Assembly: GCF_004331675.1 (NCBI RefSeq)
Contig: NZ_SJSN01000015.1
Span: 1 to 64,000 of the forward strand
Reading direction: 5' to 3'
DNA from: Pedobacter frigidisoli
GTDB taxonomy: Bacteria; Bacteroidota; Bacteroidia; Sphingobacteriales; Sphingobacteriaceae
DNA: 64,000 nucleotides
In this document: piece after piece, positions 57,342 to 64,000 of the stretch
Numbering within the stretch: position 1 is the stretch's first letter
Layout: each line of letters begins with the position of its first letter
The notes under the pieces: model-generated
What the model saw: only the letters and a program-made list of their open reading frames with translations
Database searches by the model: none
Told to the model about the DNA's origin: nothing
Position numbers and translations under genes: made by a program

Positions 57342-58394
57342 TTAATTTTTCATATTGAAAAGCCCCTGATGATTAAGTACAGTTATTTTTGTTCCAATTC
57401 TATCTATGAGGAGCTCGTCCTTAAAATCTGATAGGGTGCGGCTTACCGTTTCAGTAGCCATGCATGCCATTGCGGCAAGGTCTTCTCTGGAGATATTTAT
57501 TAAATTATCATCTATATTTTGCTGTCCATACAAACGTAGTAACGTAGCGGCCATTTTCTTTCTAACTGAATGATAGGCAAGCTCCAATAGCTGCTCTTCC
57601 TTTGCCCGATTGTCTTTGGAGAGCAAATGAATAAATTTTCTGGCTACCTCTGGGTATAGGTTAAGTATAGTTTCCATTTGATCTAATGGGATGAGGCAAA
57701 CCTTGCTGTCCTCTAATGCTGTCGCTGTATCAGCGTAAGAACTATCACTTAATACCGCGTTAATTCCCAAATAGTCGCCTTTGCCGTAAATCCCAGTCAT
57801 TAGTTCTCTGCCATCCTTGGCTAGTTTTATCGTTTTAATTCTTCCATTTGTTACCAGATAAAGTCCTTTGCCGTAATCGTCTTCATAATAAATGACTTGA
57901 TTCTTTTTAAAATCCCTACTTTTCTTTTCTTCAATAATCTTATTAAATTCAGCAAGCCCGTCTATTTTCTCTACCAATACTTTAAACTCTTCAGTTTTGC
58001 TATGATAGGAAAGATCATTTGCTGCTTTCTTTTTTAAACGGATCTCAATGGCATTTAGCAGTTCCATATCATCAAAAGGCTTAACTAAATAATCATCTGC
58101 ACCCAATTCCATACCTTTTCGAAGATCGGCATATTCTGCCTTTGCGGTAAGAAAAATAAATGGAATTCCTATCGTCTGCTCATTCCTATTAAGCATATAC
58201 AATACACCATATCCATCAAGTTCGGGCATCATAATATCACAAAGTATGATATCTGGAACATGGGTGATCGCCAAATCTACCCCAATTTTGCCGTTTTCAG
58301 CCTCAAATACTGTGTACTGGGCCATTTCGAGAATTTCAACCAGGTTTTCACGAATCTCATCATGATCTTCAATTATCAATACTTTTTTGCTCAT
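57342..58394 (-). CDS. Response regulator fused to a Crp/Fnr regulator
   Basis: 350 aa. REC domain (1-125) with the phosphoacceptor in DIILCDIMMPELDGYG and LVKPFDD; cyclic-nucleotide-binding-like domain (about 150-265, GKGLYLVTNGRIKTIKLAKDG); and a Crp-type winged helix (about 285-345, LINISREDLAAMACMATETVSRTLSDFKDE). It joins two-component input to Crp/Fnr-type DNA binding. No FNR cysteine cluster is seen in the effector domain. It overlaps the sensor kinase gene by 26 bp and is surely its partner. Confidence 0.92.
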   Translation of the reverse strand: MSKKVLIIEDHDEIRENLVEILEMAQYTVFEAENGKIGVDLAITHVPDIILCDIMMPELDGYGVLYMLNRNEQTIGIPFIFLTAKAEYADLRKGMELGADDYLVKPFDDMELLNAIEIRLKKKAANDLSYHSKTEEFKVLVEKIDGLAEFNKIIEEKKSRDFKKNQVIYYEDDYGKGLYLVTNGRIKTIKLAKDGRELMTGIYGKGDYLGINAVLSDSSYADTATALEDSKVCLIPLDQMETILNLYPEVARKFIHLLSKDNRAKEEQLLELAYHSVRKKMAATLLRLYGQQNIDDNLINISREDLAAMACMATETVSRTLSDFKDELLIDRIGTKITVLNHQGLFNMKN

Positions 58395-59586
58395 GGTTGT
58401 TTTTTTGTGGGAATGTAAGTGTAAATATTGTTCCCCTGTTTACTCTGCTCTTAAAACTAATATGCCCATTCATTAGTCCTGTATATCGAGATAATATACT
58501 TAATCCTAATCCATTACCAGATATGTTGCCGGTGTTGTGCGCCCTAAAAAACGCTTCAAATAGATGCTTATGATCACTTTCGGGGATGCCAATCCCATCA
58601 TCGCAAATCCTAATGGTACAATTATGGTCGTTTATCTTGGTGTAAAACTGAATCTGACTATCATCTCCTGAATATTTTATTGCGTTATCTATCAAGATGA
58701 TTATACAGTTTTTCAGTAGATTTTGATCGAGTGTTACCTTTTGATTCGTACCCCTATGTTTAAAGATAATTTGTTGTTTCCCCCTCAACACCACCTGCAT
58801 TTCGCCAGTAATTTCTTCTGCCATCTCTGATAGGTTAAAATGGCTTAATGATGGTTTAACCATGCCACTGTCCAATTTTTCCAGAGATAAAAAATCATTT
58901 AAGATCGCAGTGATATTAAGCACGGCATCCTTGATTTTGCCTACATGCTTTCCGATGTTTTTTTGATCAAGTGATTCCGAATATCGTTCAATTAAGGATG
59001 CAGATAACTGAACTAAGCTCAATGGCGTCCTAAACTCATGTGAAGCAATGGAGACAAATCTGCTTTTCAACTGACCGAACTCCTTTTCTTTCTCAAGCGA
59101 TAGGTTTAGGTCTACCTGTGTGCGCTTTAAAGCATCAACGCTCATTCTCAAGGAATGAGTCCTTTCCTCAACCTGCGTTTCCAATTGCGCCGCATAGTCA
59201 AGTAATTTTCCTTCAGCCTCTTTCTCTCTGGTCAAATCGTGAATAAAACCAGCATAAACTATTCTTCCTGAGTACTTAACCTCACTTACGCCCAAACGAA
59301 ATGGAAAATAACTTCCATTTTTTTTCATTCCAATTAACTCTCGGCCAATTCCAATAATATTTGCCTTTCCAGTTTCCCTGTGATTGAGGAGATGTTGGTC
59401 ATGGTTAGATTTATCTGGTTGCGGCATCAGAATGGATATGTTTTCGCCGATAACCTCCTCTGCAGGATAGTCAAATAACCGGCAAGCGGCGGGGTTGATT
59501 GATTCTACTATACCTTGGTCATCAATCGTGATCAGTCCGTCTATTGCATTGTCAATAATTGCCTTTAGCAATACGGCATTTTCCAT
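58369..59586 (-). CDS. PAS-domain sensor histidine kinase
   Basis: 405 aa, no membrane helices. FixL-like PAS domain (about 5-115) with DNAIDGLITIDDQGIVES and PAACRLFDYPAEEVIG; a coiled-coil (about 120-170); HisKA with the phosphoacceptor in SIASHEFRTPLSL; and HATPase_c with NAIKYSG, DDGIGIP and GNGLGLSI. A cytoplasmic sensor, possibly of oxygen or redox through haem or another cofactor; the ligand cannot be read. First gene of the kinase-regulator pair, divergent from phosphoketolase. Confidence 0.93.
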   Translation of the reverse strand: MENAVLLKAIIDNAIDGLITIDDQGIVESINPAACRLFDYPAEEVIGENISILMPQPDKSNHDQHLLNHRETGKANIIGIGRELIGMKKNGSYFPFRLGVSEVKYSGRIVYAGFIHDLTREKEAEGKLLDYAAQLETQVEERTHSLRMSVDALKRTQVDLNLSLEKEKEFGQLKSRFVSIASHEFRTPLSLVQLSASLIERYSESLDQKNIGKHVGKIKDAVLNITAILNDFLSLEKLDSGMVKPSLSHFNLSEMAEEITGEMQVVLRGKQQIIFKHRGTNQKVTLDQNLLKNCIIILIDNAIKYSGDDSQIQFYTKINDHNCTIRICDDGIGIPESDHKHLFEAFFRAHNTGNISGNGLGLSILSRYTGLMNGHISFKSRVNRGTIFTLTFPQKNNHEQKSIDN

Positions 59587-59724
59587 AAATAATTGATTAA
59601 CAGCTAAATGTTCTACCTATATTAATAGAACGATCTCTGAGGGCTATTGTTTTGATTTTATTCTTTTAAGGAATATTGGCGCTAGCAAGGTAGTCATTCA
59701 AAAATGGAAAACAGTTTATTATTC

Positions 59725-59758
59725 ATGATGAGCATCATCAACTTAAGATAGTACTATC
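59725..59758. promoter_or_regulatory. Candidate Crp/Fnr-type operator palindromes
   Basis: Two perfect palindromes between the divergent kinase and phosphoketolase genes: ATGATGAGCATCAT (59725-59738), which has the TGATnnnnATCA core of Fnr/Crp-like sites, and GATAGTACTATC (59747-59758). The adjacent regulator has a Crp-type DNA-binding domain. Confidence 0.5.
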
Positions 59759-59781
59759 ATTTCTAACTAAGGTTGGGATGG

Positions 59782-59789
59782 TACTTTTG
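59782..59789 (+). promoter_or_regulatory. -7 promoter element for phosphoketolase gene
   Basis: TACTTTTG matches TAnnTTTG, 49 bp before the ATG and 24 bp after the second palindrome, so a bound activator could sit near -40 to -60. A -33 TTG at normal spacing is lacking, which would suit an activator-dependent promoter. Confidence 0.5.
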
Positions 59790-59837
59790 CTATATGTAAA
59801 GTCACTAGCAAATGTTCCATGCTAAATCCAAAACACC

Positions 59838-62198
59838 ATGCAAGAAATTTTAGAAGCAGAAATCAATAAAATACATCAATATTGGCAGGCGGTAAATTAC
59901 TTATCTGCAGGTCAGATTTATTTACAAGCTAATCCATTATTGCGTAAACCACTCACAGCAGAAGATATAAAACCAAGACTACTTGGCCATTGGGGTACTT
60001 CTCCCGGTTTAAATCTTATTTATGTCCATTTAAATCGGTTGATAAAGGATACCGATGCAGATATTTTATACGTATGCGGACCTGGCCACGGGGCTCCAGC
60101 TGTGCTGGCACATACTTACTTGGAGGGTACATATACCGAGCTTTTCCCTGAAATAACTATGGATGAGGAAGGCATGCTTAAGTTTTTTCGGCAGTTCTCA
60201 ACCCCAGGAGGAATTCCTAGTCATGTGAGTGCGCACACACCAGGCTCGATTAATGAGGGTGGTGAATTGGGTTATTCCCTTATGCATGCTTTCGGGGCAG
60301 TTTTCGATCATCCGAACCTGATTGCCGCATGTGTGATTGGTGATGGAGAGGCAGAAACAGGTCCTCTTGCAGCAAGCTGGAATTCAGTTGCATTTTTAAA
60401 TCCTGCTAGAGATGGTGCTGTTTTACCAATACTTCATCTAAACGGATACAAAATAGCAAGCCCAACCATATTTTCCCGGATGGATGATACGGCCTTAAGC
60501 GAACTTTTTAAAGGCTATGGATATGAGGTATTTTTCGTTGAGGGTGAGCACCCACATAACGTTCACCGCCAAATGTCTTCCACTTTGGATATCGTGTATG
60601 ATAAGATCAGAAAAATACAATACAACGCCCGGGCAGAAGGCATGATCCATCAAAGAAAATGGCCAATGATTATCTTAAGAACACCTAAGGGCTGGACGGG
60701 CCCAAAATCCTGGAACAATCTGCCCATCGAAGGATCCTTTCGCTCGCATCAGGTTCCATTGGCTGGAGTTAAGGAGAACCCTGAGAAATTGCAAGCCCTT
60801 GAGGCATGGATGCGCAGCTATGAACCAGAGCAGCTCTTCGACGAGCATGGTACGCTAAACCCCGAACTCCGTAGTATTTCACCTGTCGGCAATAAAAGAA
60901 TGAGCGCTTCACCTTATGCAAATGGAGGCGTATTGTTAAGGGAACTTATTTTGCCAGACTTCAAAAACTATGGTATCAAGGTATCCCACCCGGGCACAAT
61001 CGCAGCTGAAAGTACCAGAAATTTAGGTAAGTTTTTGCGTGAGATATTCACGCTGAATGCGGACAATAAGAACTTTAGGTTGTTCTGTCCAGATGAAACG
61101 AATTCCAATAGGTTAGAGGCTGTATTTCAGGTAACTAATCGATGCTTTATGGAAAAAATAATCGATACAGATGATAAGTTATCTCCAGATGGAAGGGTAA
61201 TGGAAGTTTTGAGTGAACACCTTTGCGAAGGTTGGCTTGAAGGTTACTTATTAACGGGTAGACATGGTCTATTTCCATGTTATGAAGCTTTTGTAACCAT
61301 TGTAGATTCTATGGTTAGCCAACATGCAAAATGGCTGAAGACTACTCAGGAAATTCCGTGGCGCAAACCAATAGCCTCACTTAACTACTTATTAACCTCT
61401 CATGTATGGAGACAAGATAACAATGGTTATAGTCATCAGGGGCCAGGTTTTATTGATACAGTGGTCAATAAAAAAAGCAGTGTGATCAGAATCTATTTAC
61501 CACCTGATGCCAATACCCTGCTTTCGGTTATGGATCATTGTTTAAGAAGCAAAAACTATATTAATGTTGTTATTGCCGGGAAACAGCCTGAATTGCAATG
61601 GTTAGGGATGGAAGAAGCTGTAGCGCATTGTGAAAAAGGAGCATCCATTTGGGAATGGGCCGGAAATGAAGTTGGAGTACCGGAGGTTATCTTAGCCTGC
61701 GCCGGAGATGTGCCAACCCAAGAAACCATCGCTGCGGCGGAAATTCTTCGTACGCAGCTACCTGAGCTTCAGGTACGAGTTGTTAATGTGGTTGATTTAA
61801 TGTCTCTTTCTCCGAGAGCGTATCATGCACATGGTTTAAGTGATGAATATTTTGAAGACCTATTTACCAATGCTGCCCCTGTAATTTTTGCATTCCATGG
61901 TTATGTCCGTATCATTCATGACCTGGTTCATGGTAGGCCAGACCCGGCACGGTTCCATGTTCAAGGATTTATGGAAGAAGGTACAACCACCACACCATTC
62001 GATATGGTGGTATTAAATCAGATGAGTCGCCATCATCTAGCCATAGAAGCGGTTAAGCGTATTCCCCGGTTACAGCAGCAGGCTGATGAATTCATCCGCT
62101 TTTGTGAGGATAAGTTAAACAGCCACAAGGAATACATAAGTGTCCATCTTGATGATATGCCAGAGATAAAAAACTGGCGATTAAAGAGGGTCAGATAA
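59838..62198 (+). CDS. xfp: Xylulose-5-phosphate/fructose-6-phosphate phosphoketolase
   Basis: 786-aa thiamine-diphosphate enzyme that splits xylulose-5-P or fructose-6-P to acetyl phosphate plus a smaller sugar phosphate. Hallmarks: [37 protein letters not shown], the TPP segment [22 protein letters not shown], and [13 protein letters not shown]. Length is normal for XFP. It follows a promoter with candidate Crp/Fnr-type sites. No acetate kinase is in the window; the acetyl phosphate could yield ATP or acetyl-CoA. Confidence 0.96.
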   Translation: MQEILEAEINKIHQYWQAVNYLSAGQIYLQANPLLRKPLTAEDIKPRLLGHWGTSPGLNLIYVHLNRLIKDTDADILYVCGPGHGAPAVLAHTYLEGTYTELFPEITMDEEGMLKFFRQFSTPGGIPSHVSAHTPGSINEGGELGYSLMHAFGAVFDHPNLIAACVIGDGEAETGPLAASWNSVAFLNPARDGAVLPILHLNGYKIASPTIFSRMDDTALSELFKGYGYEVFFVEGEHPHNVHRQMSSTLDIVYDKIRKIQYNARAEGMIHQRKWPMIILRTPKGWTGPKSWNNLPIEGSFRSHQVPLAGVKENPEKLQALEAWMRSYEPEQLFDEHGTLNPELRSISPVGNKRMSASPYANGGVLLRELILPDFKNYGIKVSHPGTIAAESTRNLGKFLREIFTLNADNKNFRLFCPDETNSNRLEAVFQVTNRCFMEKIIDTDDKLSPDGRVMEVLSEHLCEGWLEGYLLTGRHGLFPCYEAFVTIVDSMVSQHAKWLKTTQEIPWRKPIASLNYLLTSHVWRQDNNGYSHQGPGFIDTVVNKKSSVIRIYLPPDANTLLSVMDHCLRSKNYINVVIAGKQPELQWLGMEEAVAHCEKGASIWEWAGNEVGVPEVILACAGDVPTQETIAAAEILRTQLPELQVRVVNVVDLMSLSPRAYHAHGLSDEYFEDLFTNAAPVIFAFHGYVRIIHDLVHGRPDPARFHVQGFMEEGTTTTPFDMVVLNQMSRHHLAIEAVKRIPRLQQQADEFIRFCEDKLNSHKEYISVHLDDMPEIKNWRLKRVR

Positions 62199-62284
62199 TT
62201 CATTTTGCCTGATTATATAGGGAAATAAATAAAAATATGATGTTGAGAAAAAGCGTATTTGGCCCATTAACAATGGAAATTATA

Positions 62285-62653
62285 ATGAAAAATAAAGATA
62301 AAAACTTGGAGAAAGAGGTTAGACTGGCTATTAATTCAAATACTCTTATGAATGAAGAGAAAATAGAAATTTCGGTAGAAAGTGGTCTTGTAACCCTAAA
62401 AGGATCAGTGGATAGTTACGCCAAAAAACTAGCCACAGAACATGCCGCAAAATCGGTGAAAGGCGTAAAAGATGTTATTCAGAAAATTGAGGTCAGGTTT
62501 GCGCTTAAAAACAACCTGATCGTTTACATGGGAATAAACTTGGTTTTAGATAGTAGGCATTCCTATAAAAATGATAGTGACCAACCTATGCATATTTTAG
62601 GTCCAATTCGCCCGAATTTTCATGCTGAAAGGAGCCGTAATGAAATCTGGTGA
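62285..62653 (+). CDS. BON domain protein, short form
   Basis: 122 aa from the ATG at 62285 (MKNKDKNLEKEV); an upstream ATG at 62237 would add 16 residues that do not look like the family. One BON domain (about 5-75) with IEISVESGLVTLKGSVDSYAKKLA and GVKDVIQKIEV. BON proteins of this kind usually carry two or three units; here the homology stops at IEVRF and an unrelated tail follows, which suggests truncation or decay. It lies between the phosphoketolase and glycan phosphorylase genes. Confidence 0.78.
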   Translation: MKNKDKNLEKEVRLAINSNTLMNEEKIEISVESGLVTLKGSVDSYAKKLATEHAAKSVKGVKDVIQKIEVRFALKNNLIVYMGINLVLDSRHSYKNDSDQPMHILGPIRPNFHAERSRNEIW

Positions 62654-62843
62654 AAAGGCAAAGTTCAGTAAAGATAATGGTATAAGCATTTTCCAAAGCT
62701 ATTTACTTAATAGGCTAGCTTTGCTGAACTGGATATCAAGCCGTTATCTCATTATGGAGCTTTCCAAAAACATGATGCGCTGGCCATATATGTCCTTGGG
62801 AAAGTTTATAAAAAGGATATTTAACAATCATGAAACAGTTTAA
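62640..62843 (+). CDS. Possible small protein of unknown function
   Basis: A 67-codon frame (MKSGEKAKFSKDNG and on) overlaps the end of the BON gene by 14 bp in another frame. It has an amphipathic middle and basic C-terminal part (MRWPYMSLGKFIKRIFNN). A start at 62622 would add six residues. No family is recognised. The overlap fits translational coupling, but it may be non-coding. Confidence 0.35.
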   Translation: MKSGEKAKFSKDNGISIFQSYLLNRLALLNWISSRYLIMELSKNMMRWPYMSLGKFIKRIFNNHETV

Positions 62844-62964
62844 TGTTATACATGGATTGGTTTTTGTAGAATGCTCTTGAATAATTTGTAATTTAAGCCT
62901 GAAAATACAAGCAGATTACAAAATTCTTATTTTCAATAAAAGATCATTCAATAAAAACTTTTTC

Positions 62965-64000
62965 ATGACTAGAACAGAGCTCTTTGGGTATAGTCCCAAT
63001 TCAGAATATCAAACCAGTGTGGCCTATTTTTCAATGGAGTTTGCCATTGATCAATCTCTAAAGATTTATAGTGGAGGGTTAGGATTTCTTTCCGGCTCTC
63101 ATCTTCGAAGCGCCTTTGAGCTGAAGCAAAATTTGTTAGGCATCGGCATGCTTTGGAAATATGGGTATTATGACCAAGTAAGGGATAAGGATAATAATAT
63201 GGTTCCAGCTTTTGTTCAAAAAGATTATTCTTTTTTGGAAGATACTGGGATTATCCTTTCTGTTCCTGTACATAGTGCAATGGTGAAGGTTAAGGCGTTT
63301 TTATTGCGGCCAGAAACATTTGGAACCGCACCTTTATTTTTGCTGAGTACCGATCTTCCAGAAAATGATGAGGTAAGTAAGAGCATCACTCACCGATTGT
63401 ATGATCCTAATGAGGCCACCCAGATTGCACAATCGATCATTTTGGGCATTGGTGGAGGAATGCTTTTGGATCAGCTAAATCTTCAGCCAGATTATTACCA
63501 CATGAACGAGGGGCATGCTGTACCCCTAAACTTTTATCTATATTCAAAATATCAAAATCTAACTGAGATTAAAAAGAGAATGGTATTTACTACACATACT
63601 CCCGAGCTTGCTGGTAATGAGGAGCATGATTTTTCGCTACTAAAAGAGATGTCGTTCTTCTACCACATGCAAGACCATGAAGTTAAGTTTGTGTTAGGGC
63701 TAGAAGGTGATAAGTTTAACTACACCCTGGCAGCGCTGAAGTTTTCTGGCAAGGCAAATGCAGTTTCCAAACTTCATGGAGAAGTCGCTCGTGAGATGTG
63801 GGGAGGCTATGATGGCATTTGTGAGATTATTTCCATTACCAACGCACAAAATCAAAAATATTGGCAGGATAGTGAAATTGCTAAAAGTGTAGAGGAGAAT
63901 AATGAGCAGGAGTTTTTTGGTAGGAAGAAAGAACTAAAATCAATGTTGTTTCAACATGTTGCCGATCAAACAGGAAAGCTATTTGATGAAAATGTACTGA
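62965..64000 (+). CDS. Alpha-glucan (glycogen) phosphorylase, N-terminal part
   Basis: The frame opens with ATG at 62965 and stays open for 345 codons to the window edge, so the C-terminal part is missing. VAYFSMEFAIDQSLKIYSGGLG and LGIGMLWKYGYYDQ, HMNEGHA and FTTHTPELAGNEEHDF are hallmarks of short-type GT35 alpha-glucan phosphorylases, which release glucose-1-phosphate from glycogen or maltodextrin. It closes the visible part of the energy/stress island. Confidence 0.9.
   Translation, partial: MTRTELFGYSPNSEYQTSVAYFSMEFAIDQSLKIYSGGLGFLSGSHLRSAFELKQNLLGIGMLWKYGYYDQVRDKDNNMVPAFVQKDYSFLEDTGIILSVPVHSAMVKVKAFLLRPETFGTAPLFLLSTDLPENDEVSKSITHRLYDPNEATQIAQSIILGIGGGMLLDQLNLQPDYYHMNEGHAVPLNFYLYSKYQNLTEIKKRMVFTTHTPELAGNEEHDFSLLKEMSFFYHMQDHEVKFVLGLEGDKFNYTLAALKFSGKANAVSKLHGEVAREMWGGYDGICEIISITNAQNQKYWQDSEIAKSVEENNEQEFFGRKKELKSMLFQHVADQTGKLFDENVL

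Noticed and set aside
57320-57365. Terminator between usp and the response regulator gene
   Set aside because: CAGGG and CCCTG can pair, but the arm reaches into the regulator coding region and no clear T-run follows; too weak to call.

Overview
The window reads as a chromosomal stretch of a Bacteroidota bacterium, most likely Sphingobacteriaceae and Pedobacter-like. Supporting signs are the low GC, promoters of the form TAnnTTTG, the near absence of Shine-Dalgarno sequences, many signal-peptide proteins ending in AQ, and marker families such as DUF4783, DUF4294, BshB1, PafA-type phosphatase and HU-CCDC81/SPOR. The genus assignment is inference. Most of the window is core chromosome with no integrated phage or insertion sequence. 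The accessory flavour lies in small modules (a RelE-type toxin/antitoxin pair, an orphan BRO-N gene) and in intergenic repeats.

Layout. 1-553: the end of an rRNA operon (3' end of 23S, 5S, terminator). 852-8506: acyl-ACP desaturase, IcmF-type acyl-CoA mutase, PafA-type phosphatase, FolC. 8539-16744: a tightly packed envelope operon on the minus strand, in transcription order a 1010-aa TPR protein, an outer-membrane barrel, an HU-CCDC81/SPOR membrane protein, ExbB, ExbD and a TonB-like protein, followed by folC. 16982-18475: pyrR-pyrB. 19480-22680: aldehyde dehydrogenase with its DUF779 partner and a divergent AraC regulator. 22677-26724: GH20 hexosaminidase and ribosomal protein S1. 27115-34774: toxin/antitoxin, SH3b protein, a gene broken by one in-frame TAG, TPM protein, DUF1080 protein, Cmk, ferritin, ArfB, LpxR. 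34858-43669: Lon, small TPR protein, lipoprotein, GpmI, DUF4783, NadC, PlsY, M48 protease. 43787-50396: PabB, BRO-N, PurA, Fur-family regulator, RelA/SpoT. 50507-56096: DUF4294, glutathione peroxidase, BshB1, glutaryl-CoA dehydrogenase-like enzyme, lysine 6-transaminase. 56447-64000: an energy/stress island with a tandem universal stress protein, a PAS histidine kinase, a response regulator fused to a Crp/Fnr module, phosphoketolase, a BON protein and the start of an alpha-glucan phosphorylase.

How genes work together. The envelope operon carries a proton-driven motor (ExbB/ExbD/TonB-like), a possible peptidoglycan anchor (SPOR) and two outer-envelope parts (barrel, TPR), which suggests one energised machine. 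The 56-64 kb island links signal sensing (PAS kinase to REC-Crp/Fnr) with glycogen breakdown and the phosphoketolase route, probably for low oxygen or starvation. Lysine 6-transaminase and the GCDH-like dehydrogenase face each other and could act at opposite ends of lysine catabolism.

The least explained structure is a dispersed intergenic element of about 95-135 bp. It is present in six recognisable copies at 594-728, 18590-18685, 26959-27058, 41023-41123, 54088-54185 and 54253-54352, with a probable remnant near 24506. Each copy opens with a TAAACCYG-like box, continues with a hairpin whose bases differ between copies while the pairing is kept, then an AGCG...GGRCTG box, and ends in a TTCATTTCCAAA-like tail. 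This looks like a structured RNA or a REP-like mobile element, and I do not recognise it as a named family.
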